Source: Megamerina dolium (lineage: Eukaryota; Arthropoda; Insecta; Diptera; Megamerinidae). From it: a stretch of DNA of 64,000 nucleotides. Where the stretch lies: NCBI GenBank assembly GCA_963854835.1, contig OY978525.1:44665554-44729553 (forward strand). The letters are read 5' to 3'. The notes beneath the pieces were generated by a model. The model worked only from the letters and a program-made list of their open reading frames with translations, was not told the origin of the DNA and did not search any database. Shown piece by piece: positions 1-8,714 of this stretch (the first letter of the stretch is position 1; every line of letters starts with the position of its first letter). Position numbers and translations under genes: made by a program.

Positions 1-52
1 AATTCGGCAAATACTCCATACTGCAAATGAGCATATGTAAATGCGTACATAC

Positions 53-528
53 TTACTTACTTACTTATGTGGCCATAACAACCGAATATCGATTTAGGCC
101 GAAAATAACATGCTTCGCCAGCCATCTCTGTTCTTCGCTAGCTGGCGCCAGTTAGAAATTCCAAGTGCCGTCAGGTTCTCCAGTACTTGGTCTTTCCACC
201 GGAGGTTTGGTCTTCCTCTTCTGCGTCGTTCTCCAGCGGGTTCCGAATATAACACCTTCTTAGCTGGAGCGTGTTCTTCCATTCGCTCGACATGACCTAG
301 CCAGCGCAGCCGATGGATTTTGATGCGCTTTACTATGTCAATATCGGCATATAGCTCGTACAGCTCATGGTTGTACCTTATTCGGTACTCGCCACCAACG
401 CAAATAGGTCCAAAGATCCTGCGTAGGACCTTTCTCTCGAAAACTCCAAGCATTCGCTCATCCGAGATGGAAATTGTCCAGGCTTCAGCGCCATATGTTA
501 GGACAGGCATGATGAGAGACTTGTAGAG
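53..528 (-). mobile_element. RTE-like non-LTR retrotransposon, 5'-truncated 3' fragment
   Basis: The minus strand encodes the C-terminal part of a LINE reverse transcriptase, with the motifs TYGAEAW, FERKVLR, RLRWLGHVERM and a final W-R-Q-L-A-K-N-R-D-GW segment, ending at a stop near 94. The 3' end of the element carries a short (TAAG)n tail, read as cttacttactt at 51-66, which is typical of RTE-clade LINEs. The copy is flanked by a 13-bp direct repeat, AATGCGTACATAC, at 40-52 and 529-541. That is a target-site duplication, so this is a genuine insertion truncated at its 5' end. Five related copies with the same tail lie elsewhere in the window. The RTE assignment is from protein resemblance and is inference. 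Confidence 0.85.
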
Positions 529-541
529 AATGCGTACATAC

Positions 542-978
542 TGTTACGTTTTTATTCTGTGAGCGTTTAATTCTATTTGAATTATCTTGTTCGATCACTG
601 GATTCTGTTAATAATAACTGCAACACTTATTTTATACAACTATATACAACAACAATTTATTTAATAAACACTATTTACAATCAACTCTGTTTATAATCAA
701 CTATTTACAATAACACTTTAATGTACTAGCAACTTTTGCCTCTGTATAAATGTTTGCGCAGTCACGTTCGGTATTCGATTGATTTTTCTTCTCAACACTG
801 GCTCTATTTATACTCTGTTGGCAACACCCCAGAATCTTCCGTTATCGAGATTCTTCTCTTCCTTTCTCGTTGGCTTGTTCTGGTTATCGCTTATTTCTAT
901 TTATTGACATTCGTTTCGATGCTGCCAATAGTGTCAGTCACAATAGTGATGAGTAATCAACTATCGATACTCGTTACA
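542..978 (-). repeat. 3' LTR of Gypsy-A1
   Basis: This 437-bp repeat is bounded by TGT and ACA in element orientation. It matches the LTR at 5980-6416 except for three substitutions. It contains a TATA-like segment (tataaatag in element sense, near 806-814). Confidence 0.96.
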
Positions 979-1013
979 CTGCCCTCCTCTTAACCTTGTT
1001 CGTCCCGAACAAG
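979..1013 (-). promoter_or_regulatory. Polypurine tract and adjoining hairpin of Gypsy-A1
   Basis: In element sense the purine-rich AAGAGGAGGGCAG directly abuts the 3' LTR and would prime plus-strand DNA synthesis. Just upstream is a perfect 8-bp inverted repeat, CTTGTTCG and CGAACAAG, with a 3-nt loop (995-1013). The same hairpin and tract are present in the copy at 55,100-55,136. Confidence 0.8.
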
Positions 1014-1016
1014 TTT

Positions 1017-4000
1017 TTATACTTCCCCTCGATATGGCGCAAGTCGCTCTAAGTGCACTACTTTAAACTTTGCTCTTTTATTCCAGGCACGTTGAATACG
1101 ATACACTACGTCATTTATCTTTGCTATAATCTCATATGGTCCTTCCCAATGAGTCTGTAGTTTAGGGGACAGGCCTTTCTTTCGTTGTGGATTATGAAGC
1201 ATTACAAGCTCTCCTTCATAGAACCCTTTTGAATTTGCTTTCAAGTCATACCTGGCCTTCATCTTATCGCTTATCATCTGCGACCGCTCTCTGATGAACT
1301 GATGTACTTCATCCAACTGTTCCCGCTTTTCGCTAGTATAATTTCCTTCGGTTGATCTCGTTGGTGTTACAACTCCAAATTTTAAATCAGCTGGCAGTCT
1401 TAACTCGTTTCCAAAAATTGCCATTGTCGGTGTAGTAGCCGTCGTATCATGTTGTGCGCATCTATATGCCATGAGGAACATTGGTATATGTACATCCCAG
1501 TCTCTTTGGTATTTATCTACGACTTTTCTCAAATATTCCTCCAAGGTGCGGTTAAATCGTTCTACCATGCCATCAGATTGTGGATGCAAAGGTGTTGTAC
1601 GAGTTTTGTATATACCCAGCATACGGCATATCTCTTGGAATACAACTGATTCGAAATTTCGACCTTGGTCTGAGTGTAACTCCATCGGTACACCAAAACG
1701 AGTAACCCATTGGTTGACGAATACATCCGCAACTGTACTAGCTTCCTGATTTGGAATGGGGTATACTTCAGGCCATTTACTGAAGTAATCTATAACCACC
1801 AGAACATACTTGTTTCCTGCGTTGCTTATTGGAAATGGCCCAGCTATGTCCATAGCAATTCGCTCAAATGGAGCACCCACGGTGTATTGGTGCATCTTAC
1901 CACGACTTTTCTTAGTGGGACCTTTGGCCATTGCACATTGCTTACACTTCCGAATCCAATCAGCGACATGGTCATGACATCCAACCCAATAAAATCGTTT
2001 CTTTATTTTCTCGACGGTTTTGGTGATTCCCAAATGCCCTCCACTGGAGGCATTGTGATACTCAGCTATCACTTCATTTATTCTTGCCTTGGGTACCACT
2101 AGAAGATCATAAGTGATTTTTCCATCTTCACTTTCCCATGTTCGGAATAAACATCCGTCTCGTAAGTGCAGGCTTTGCCACTGCGCCCAGTATGCCTTTG
2201 CTATTGGACTCTCATTAGCCATTTCTTGCCAATCTGGACGTATGCCTTGCTCCTTGTATTCCATAATCTTTACGAGATCTGGGTCGTTCCGCTGATCTTC
2301 TTGCACTCGTTCGGTGGTCCATGTCTCCTCCGGCAATATATTTGTAAGTCGTACGTCGACAATGTGCTCCTTGCTTTCCACTCGGGAACAATGTTTACAT
2401 TCCATTTTGCAAGGACGACGAGATAGAGCATCCGCGTTGCCGTGATGTCCTCCTTTACGATGTTCGATGGTAAAATGATAACTCTGCAGCTTTTCAATCC
2501 AGCGCGCCAATTGTCCTTCTGGGTTTTTAAATTGCAATAACCACCTTAGCGCTGCGTGTTCAGTTCGTAGATGAAATGACTGACCGTGCAAGTATTTATG
2601 GAAATACTTTACACATTCCAGTATTGCGAGCAACTCTCTTCGAGTGACACAGTAGTTTCTTTCTGGCTTCGACAGGATTTTACTGTAGTATGCTATTACT
2701 TTTTCTTGTCCACCTATGATCTGAGAGAGCACACCACCTATTCCATAGCCACTCGCATCTGTGTCTAACACAAACTTTTGACCAGGTACTGGATACGCTA
2801 ATACTGGTGCTGAACAGAGTTTTTCTTTCAGTTGTTCGAATGCTTTCTGTTGGTCTTCGCCCCATACAAATGGTTTGTTCTTTCTTGTTAACTCATGCAG
2901 ACTGCTGGCGATGTTTGCAAATCCAGGAACAAATCGTCTATAGTAGGTACATAAGCCTAGGAAGCTTCTTAACTCGTGAAGATTCGATGGAATAGGCCAT
3001 TCTAGTACTGCTGCTACTTTCTCCTCGTCGGTATGTACCCCGTCTGTTGTTACTTTATGACCAAGATATTTAACTTCTCTCCTGAAGAGTGAACACTTTT
3101 TCATATTCAGTTTAAGCCCTGCTGATTGTATACGCTCAAATACTTTTTTCAACTTTTCCAGGTGGTCGTTAAAATCTTTTCCCATCACAATAATGTCATC
3201 GAGGTACACCAAGCACGTTTTCCAGTGTAGTCCACTGAGTACACGCTCCATCAAACGTTCGAAAGTAGCTGGTGCATTGCATAAACCAAATGGCATGACT
3301 GTAAATTGCCATAGACCATCGCCAATACTGAAAGCTGTTTTCTCTTTGTCTTCCTTACCAAGTTCCACTTGCCAGTATCCACTTTGCAAATCAAGAGTTG
3401 AGAACCACTTCGCACCAGATAGTGTGTCCAGAGTGTCATCGATTCTTGGCAGTGGATAGCTGTCTTTTTTCGTAATCTCATTCAGCTTTCTGTAATCCAC
3501 ACAGAATCGAGTACTTCCATCCTTCTTCTTTACCAGCACAACTAGTGAACTCCATGGACTCGCTGATGGTTCAATAACACCTTGTTTCTGCATATCGGAA
3601 ATCAGCTTAATGGCTTCGTCTCTTTTGGCCAATGGAACTCGTCGTGGTGTTTGACGAATTGGTCTAGAATCACCGGTGTCAATGTGATGCTTCACGATGG
3701 TTGTTCGTCCTCCAGTTTTTCCATTTGAAGAAAAGATTGAACTGTACTTCTCCAATAGTTGTAAAGCCTTTTCTTTTTGCTGGTTGGTAAGCACACCTGC
3801 CCATTCTTCCATCTGTGCTTTTATTTCCGCTCTGACAGTTCCTGATCTTCCACTTTTTATCGACGAACTCTTTTCGCAGTCTACTACGGCAGTGACTTCC
3901 TGGCAATGACCAATCACCATTCCTTTCTTCACAACTGTAGATGTATTAGTTGGATTTAATATTCGCACAGGTACTATTCCATTTTCTTTAGGTTCCACTA

Positions 4001-4610
4001 ACGTCCTACCAGGTATGATGTTTTTATTTTGTATTTCTTCATCTGCTTCCACTAACCACAACTTGCCTGTCCCATCATCCACATTTATCTGTGCCCAAAT
4101 CACCGCTTCTGATTTTGCTGGAACCTCTTGGCATTGACATGCGAGTACTCGTTTCATGTTTCCACTCCGTTTGTAACCGATGTTCAATGGTAATTCGACA
4201 TTTGCATAACGTAGTATCCGTTGATTTAAATCTAACGTAAATCCGTTGTCAATCATAAAATCAACACCAATTATTACGTCATCGATGATGTCGGCCACAA
4301 TGAATTCATGTTCCCATGTACAATTTCCAATAGATACTCGTTTCTTTATCTTACCCAGAATTTGTGCATCCTCACCCGTTGCTGTACGCAATTTTATTCC
4401 CATTAAAGGCTCAAACCTCTTTACCAAATCGCTCTTGATTATAGAATGTGATGCACCAGTGTCCAGGGTTAACATGAATTCCATATTGTCCAATTTTCCA
4501 TCAATTGTCAAGCTGCTTGGCACACGCTGTAGTTGTGAAATGTGAATGATGGGGCTACCCACTGTTGGAGTCAGTTCACACCCCGCTGAACTGACTCGAT
4601 TTAGTTTAAC
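1017..4610 (-). CDS. pol: Gypsy-A1 Pol polyprotein (protease-RT-RNase H-integrase)
   Basis: The open part from the first GTG at 4562 is 1181 codons without a stop, and the frame stays open upstream to the slippery site at 4604-4610. There is no ATG near the start, so Pol is expected as a Gag-Pol fusion made by -1 frameshifting. Domains by residue counted from 4562: aspartic protease DTGAS at 34-38; reverse transcriptase with catalytic D391 and YLDD at 453-456; RNase H with D602, E643 and the ADALSR motif near 710; integrase zinc finger H836, H843, C873, C876; integrase catalytic D905, D965 and E1001 (DD35E spacing). One oddity is T-E-H at 667-669, where this family normally has T-D-H; the decayed copy at 62.9 kb keeps T-D-H. 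Pol therefore looks intact but may have a weakened RNase H. Confidence 0.95.
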   Translation of the reverse strand, partial: VKLNRVSSAGCELTPTVGSPIIHISQLQRVPSSLTIDGKLDNMEFMLTLDTGASHSIIKSDLVKRFEPLMGIKLRTATGEDAQILGKIKKRVSIGNCTWEHEFIVADIIDDVIIGVDFMIDNGFTLDLNQRILRYANVELPLNIGYKRSGNMKRVLACQCQEVPAKSEAVIWAQINVDDGTGKLWLVEADEEIQNKNIIPGRTLVEPKENGIVPVRILNPTNTSTVVKKGMVIGHCQEVTAVVDCEKSSSIKSGRSGTVRAEIKAQMEEWAGVLTNQQKEKALQLLEKYSSIFSSNGKTGGRTTIVKHHIDTGDSRPIRQTPRRVPLAKRDEAIKLISDMQKQGVIEPSASPWSSLVVLVKKKDGSTRFCVDYRKLNEITKKDSYPLPRIDDTLDTLSGAKWFSTLDLQSGYWQVELGKEDKEKTAFSIGDGLWQFTVMPFGLCNAPATFERLMERVLSGLHWKTCLVYLDDIIVMGKDFNDHLEKLKKVFERIQSAGLKLNMKKCSLFRREVKYLGHKVTTDGVHTDEEKVAAVLEWPIPSNLHELRSFLGLCTYYRRFVPGFANIASSLHELTRKNKPFVWGEDQQKAFEQLKEKLCSAPVLAYPVPGQKFVLDTDASGYGIGGVLSQIIGGQEKVIAYYSKILSKPERNYCVTRRELLAILECVKYFHKYLHGQSFHLRTEHAALRWLLQFKNPEGQLARWIEKLQSYHFTIEHRKGGHHGNADALSRRPCKMECKHCSRVESKEHIVDVRLTNILPEETWTTERVQEDQRNDPDLVKIMEYKEQGIRPDWQEMANESPIAKAYWAQWQSLHLRDGCLFRTWESEDGKITYDLLVVPKARINEVIAEYHNASSGGHLGITKTVEKIKKRFYWVGCHDHVADWIRKCKQCAMAKGPTKKSRGKMHQYTVGAPFERIAMDIAGPFPISNAGNKYVLVVIDYFSKWPEVYPIPNQEASTVADVFVNQWVTRFGVPMELHSDQGRNFESVVFQEICRMLGIYKTRTTPLHPQSDGMVERFNRTLEEYLRKVVDKYQRDWDVHIPMFLMAYRCAQHDTTATTPTMAIFGNELRLPADLKFGVVTPTRSTEGNYTSEKREQLDEVHQFIRERSQMISDKMKARYDLKANSKGFYEGELVMLHNPQRKKGLSPKLQTHWEGPYEIIAKINDVVYRIQRAWNKRAKFKVVHLERLAPYRGEV
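4568..4610 (-). promoter_or_regulatory. Programmed -1 ribosomal frameshift signal of Gypsy-A1
   Basis: In element sense the gag frame reads TCG TTA AAC TAA, so the heptamer G TTA AAC sits directly before the stop. Six nucleotides later comes a perfect 11-bp stem, GAGTCAGTTCA and TGAACTGACTC, with an 8-nt loop (stem on the plus strand at 4568-4578 and 4587-4597). Slipping back one base places ribosomes exactly in the open pol frame. GUUAAAC is an established slippery heptamer in some nidoviruses (known). Use of the signal here is inference. Confidence 0.85.
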
Positions 4611-5950
4611 GATGGATTTGTGTTAGTGGAGCGATCGCTATCCACCTTATTCTCCTTCCTTTGTCTTCCTGGAGAATTCGATCTTGATCGCTTTCGTCGT
4701 AGACGGCAGTCACGCGCCATGTCTCCTGGTTTGTCACAAATGAAACACTTACCAGTAAACTTGTTTTCGCGTCGACCTGTTGTTCTTCCTTCAGGCTGAA
4801 CTACTGATTTTACTGCCTGACGCACTGCTTCAACCAGATCTGTTGTTTCTGTTTCTAATTGGCGTACCCGTGGCATTGGTCGACACATGAAACTGGCGGC
4901 TTCAAACGTCAAGGCACTACTGACTGTTTCGGCATAAGTATTCCTGGGTGACATGACTAGGGCACGCTTTGTCTCTCCATCACGTATACCATCTATGAAT
5001 GCCTCTATTTTTATTTTTTCGACGAACTCTTCCGAATTACCGGAGAACGCTAGATGACATAAGCGCTCAATATCGGAAGCGAATTCCAGAAGGCTCTCAT
5101 TACTCCGTTGCACTCGTGATCTCAATTCCACTCGATGTAATTGACTCTTGTATTCATTTCCATATTTTCGCTGGAGTGTGTCCATCAGTGACTGATAGCT
5201 ACCACGATCTTTCTCTGGAATCATCTGTAACACCTCGGAAGCATTACCTTTTAATGCGACTATTAAAGCAGCAGTCTTGTCGCTATCATCCTATTGATTC
5301 TTCGAAGCTGTTGTCTCGAATTGAAGCTTGAAGATATTGAATGGCGTGCTTCCGTCAAATGTTGGTGGCTTTAATTTGATTGTACTTGAATCTCTAATCA
5401 CTGATGTGGCTGGTCCATTTATTTTTAGTTGATTGAGTTCGTGCTGTAATTTCTCGAACTTATCTTCCAAGTCATCTACATGTTCCTTTAAATCTGTGAC
5501 CTTTTCATTAATGGTTCCGGAAATTTCCTGAAATCTAAGTTCGATTCCTTTTTGTAGATTTTCGATGACGTGTTCTTGTCGAGCCGAACCTTCTTGAATT
5601 TCCATACGCAATTCAGCCGAATGTTCTTGAAACTTGGAGTCAATGCGAGACGCATTTTCTTGTAACTTCGCATTAATTCCTTGCAGTTGCTGCTGCTGTT
5701 TTTGCATCATGGATTTCATGAGTTCCATTAGTTGACCACTCGAATCTATCTTGCTTTCTTCCTCAGCGTGTACGACTGCTTGTATATCGGCTTCCTCGAA
5801 GAACTCATGTTCTTCTACATTAATTCCCTTAGCCTCCATAGCTTTCCTCAGCCTCACCAGCGGTTCCGTCTTTGCACCTGATAACGATAGATTCATCTCT
5901 ACCAACAGCTTTTTAAGCTGGTCCACTTTTAGTTGGTCAATTTTCACCAT
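4601..5950 (-). pseudogene. gag: Gypsy-A1 Gag with one internal stop
   Basis: The 449-codon frame starts at an ATG 28 nt downstream of the LTR, just after the primer-binding site, and ends at the TAA at 4601-4603. Residues 1-50 resemble a SAP-type helix-extended-loop-helix (DQLKKLLVEMNLS...GAK...LVRLRKAM), which suggests nucleic-acid binding. A glutamine-rich stretch and a long coiled coil with repeated QEHSA-like units follow at about 75-190. A retrotransposon Gag core comes next (PPTFDGSTPFNIFK), and then a zinc knuckle C-F-I-C-D-K-P-G-D-M-A-R-D-C whose central His is replaced by Asp; the other two copies have His. Codon 220 is TAG (5291-5293) where the copy at 52.1 kb has TGG. Gag would thus be cut in half unless the stop is read through. 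Confidence 0.92.
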
Positions 5951-5958
5951 CTTTACAG

Positions 5959-5977
5959 AATCCCACTTCTGACACCA
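5959..5977 (-). promoter_or_regulatory. tRNA-Leu primer-binding site of Gypsy-A1
   Basis: The element-sense sequence TGGTGTCAGAAGTGGGATT begins 2 nt after the 5' LTR. Its complement ends in the CCA of a eukaryotic tRNA-Leu (AATCCCACTTCTGACACCA). Confidence 0.88.
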
Positions 5978-5979
5978 AT

Positions 5980-6416
5980 TGTTACGTTTTTATTCTGTGA
6001 GCGTTTAATTCTATTTGAATTATCTTGTTCGATCACTGGATTCTGTTAATAATAACTGCAACACTTATTTTATACAACTATATACAACAACAATTTATTT
6101 AATAAACACTATTTACAATCAACTCTGTTTATAATCAACTATTTACAATAACACTTTAATGTACTAGCAACTTTTGCCTCTGTATAGATGTTTGCGCAGT
6201 CACGTTCGGTATTCGATTGATTTTTCTTCTCAACACTGGCTCTATTTATACTCTGTTGGCAACACCCCAGAATCTTCCGTTATCGAGATTCTTCTCTTCC
6301 TTTCTCGTTGGCTTGTTCTGTTTATCGCTTATTTCTATTTGTTGACATTCGTTTCGATGCTGCCAATAGTGTCAGTCACAATAGTGATGAGTAATCAACT
6401 ATCGATACTCGTTACA
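5980..6416 (-). repeat. 5' LTR of Gypsy-A1
   Basis: This is the 437-bp partner of the LTR at 542-978, with TGT...ACA ends, followed by the TSD copy ATAC at 6417-6420. Confidence 0.96.
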
Positions 6417-6420
6417 ATAC

Positions 6421-6914
6421 AAAAGAAAAAAAAACAAAACAAAACAAGCAAATACATAAGAAAATAAAAGTGTATCATTAACGTGGTTCAACGTATTATC
6501 TTTTTATTAATAACAATATTTTTCTTCTTCTTTGCTAAAAAAAAAAACTAAAACACATTGCTGTGATACGAACAATTAAACACAACAACAAAGTTTGCAT
6601 TTTTCACGTGCATTGAGGCAGCACCACCTACTTACCACCAGCTACGCACAACACAACGAAAAGGAAGAATCAGATAAGCATCATATTTTAATATTTATTG
6701 CATTCCAAAATAAAATTTCACAACTTTTATTCTAAGATTGCAACCTTATTACAACATTAAATTTAAATTTTCTGTTGTCGATCGATAAATTGCCTAATAT
6801 CGCTTTTTTAATTACTCTATTAACATGTTTCTTTCTTTTGACGTATAAGAGTGAATTCTCACTTCACTAAAACTAAAACTTCATTTTTTCTCAAAAATAT
6901 AAAATAATATTAAT
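6421..6914. other. AT-rich stretch without recognised features
   Basis: It contains A-rich runs and no convincing open frame. Its right end could hold the promoter and 5' leader of the gag-like frame at 6915. I see no tRNA, LTR or LINE protein similarity. Confidence 0.5.
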
Positions 6915-7785
6915 ATGGCTATCACAAAATCCAAGGCGAGATCCACTACCTCAAGTGAATTCAATTTCGAAGGGGACAACCTGGTGCATTTCTGCACGAA
7001 GTTTTCAACGATTCCGGTTGAACACTTAACGCCTTCTCTTCTGAAGGCTAAGCTGGAGAACTTGTGCAGCTATCATGAGCAAGTCAAATCCATGTTTAGA
7101 GGAGTTGGATTAACGGATGAGGACGAGCTGCCCACTAATTTCAAACTGGCAGCAAGAAATAAAATGGAACTCTGCCAAGAGCGCGTGTACACAATAAACG
7201 CACAGATTTTGGATCTCTTGGAAGTTCAGACACCCTCCAGATTAGAACTTTCATCACAACCAGAAATTGCCTCTATTTCTGCAACAGAGCAGGCAAATAA
7301 TTCTGATTTGCCTGACAGTTCCATCTTGTGATACAAAAATACGGTTTACATCAACCACCCTAAACTCTCTTCTGCCCAAAAACTGTATGTGAAGAACATC
7401 ACCAGTGCCAGCTGTGCCATCGGAATCATGCTTTGAGTTACTGCTGAGGGTTCCTGGCCCTGAATCCAGGTCAACGTCTGGATGTTGTGCGTGCGCACCA
7501 TTACTGCCGCAACTATTTGGCTCGGTCTCACGTTACCGGAAACTATGACTCCCGACACAGCTTCAAAAAATGTAGGCTATCACACCACAAGCTCCTACAT
7601 CCGGACACTAGATCTGTAAGGATAATATCGGAACCCCGTGGTGACCCTCCACAACATCGTCGCCGAAGATATTCAAACGATCGTCGCAACACAACACGTG
7701 CTACCGAAGATGCAATCTGCTCGCTGAACACAGGCACTCAATTTATGCACTGGTGTATGCGGGCCGCGATGTCTAAATCCCTTTA
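6915..7785 (+). pseudogene. Gag-like zinc-knuckle gene remnant
   Basis: A 138-codon ATG frame (6915-7331) encodes a soluble alpha-helical segment (residues 20-105) with no motif I can name. Downstream, in another frame, comes a zinc-binding block at about 7405-7610: C-Q-L-C-x4-H-A-L-S-Y-C, then H-H-Y-C-R-N-Y-L-A-R-S-H, ending S-H-H-K-L-L-H. This pattern is familiar from BEL/Pao Gag-like proteins. The block is broken by a TGA just after the first CCHC motif. The frame ends in A-G-R-D-V-stop at about 7780. The same zinc-knuckle family and an R-G-R-D-V-stop ending occur in the inverted arms at 55.9-56.1 and 58.5-58.8 kb. Whether the parent was a retroelement Gag or a domesticated gene is unclear. 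Confidence 0.55.
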
Positions 7786-7895
7786 GACAAGTCATATGGT
7801 TGGTCCCTGAAAGGAATAAAAATGTAAGTTAAGTGAAATAAACACCTATTTTTTATTAACGTACCTGAATTGCATACTTACCATATGGCCGCCCT

Positions 7896-8276
7896 GGTTA
7901 GGTTAGGTTAGGTTATGGGGTTGCCCTCTCTCTGAGAGGACACACTTAGGCCAGTAAGGCCCATTGTGATACCACCAAGCTTCTATTCCAATACTAATGT
8001 GCGTGTTAAATTTGGACAGCATTAGAAGGGACCTACTTATATTAGACGGTTCCGAACGGCAGAACCCTTGTAACATCACTTTAACTTGGTTTTGCCACAG
8101 AGCTCTTTTTTTAAGAAGCATTTTTGGCAAATTGTTACTACCGCAAAAATTGCCAATTCTTGCCGGCAGGTGGGTACCGTTCGAAAGAATAATCTTTTTG
8201 TTATGCTTTAGCCAGGGATTGAACCCACGACCTACAGATCAGAAGGTCAACGCACTAATCGCTGAGGTATGCCACC
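7896..8276 (-). mobile_element. tRNA-derived SINE, variant with TTAGG-type tail
   Basis: The head (right end) and body match the SINE family described at 8715, including the B-box-like segment GGTCGTGGGTTCAATCCC in sense. Its 3' end is different: a segment related to common dipteran repeats, ending in GGTTAGGTTAGGTTAGGTTA at 7896-7915, replaces the usual ATTT tail. It is diverged and no TSD is visible. Confidence 0.65.
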
Positions 8277-8390
8277 CTGACTCTCCGCATAAATTCCCTT
8301 TATGCTGTCTATTCGCCTCTCGTGCGACGATCGACCGTTCAATTCAAATACGGTTCTAGACCTCTAACCATCGTGCCACCCCGCGCATAT
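8277..8390 (-). repeat. Possible second tRNA-like head next to the SINE
   Basis: In minus sense it starts GGGGTGGCACGATGGTTAGA, which resembles a polymerase III A box, but the matching B box is weak. It may be part of a dimeric SINE or an unrelated repeat. Confidence 0.3.
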
Positions 8391-8714
8391 TCTATTTTTT
8401 TATAAACAAATCTTAAACGTGACTTATATTATAATTATTATATATTGTATATAATAATGTTATAATTAAAGGCAAAATTATTTTTTTACACATACATATG
8501 CTCGTATCGTGTAATTCAAGATAAGAAAATCTTGTCTCAACCATACAGCCCGTTTACTGGCCCGTAGTACTCGTAATAGTGAATTAAGAAATCTTCCTAA
8601 AAAGGAAACGTTGTATTAGTTGTAAGCGCACAAACCGAAAAATATAACTAAATTTTTTATTTATGGAAAATGAAGGAGTAACATTTATAAATTTTTAAAT
8701 TATGTATATAACTG

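Larger units (their letters stand above)
542..6416 (-). mobile_element. Complete Ty3/Gypsy LTR retrotransposon (Gypsy-A1)
   Basis: Two 437-bp LTRs (542-978 and 5980-6416) begin TGT and end ACA in element orientation and differ at only three positions that I can see, about 99.3% identity. The target-site duplication ATAC is at 538-541 and 6417-6420. The order on the minus strand is 5' LTR, tRNA-Leu primer-binding site, gag, -1 frameshift site, pol (protease, reverse transcriptase, RNase H, integrase), polypurine tract and 3' LTR. There is no env-like frame after pol, whose stop lies about 40 bp from the LTR. The left TSD overlaps the TSD of the RTE fragment next to it. The copy is young but probably not autonomous, because gag has a nonsense codon and the RNase H active site is altered. 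Confidence 0.96.

Noticed and set aside
1449..2102. Plus-strand frames across Gypsy-A1 pol
   Set aside because: Shadows of the minus-strand pol. The same shadows appear opposite the other two copies.
7896..7915. A telomeric TTAGG array
   Set aside because: Only four units, attached to a SINE, and Diptera generally lack TTAGG telomeres.
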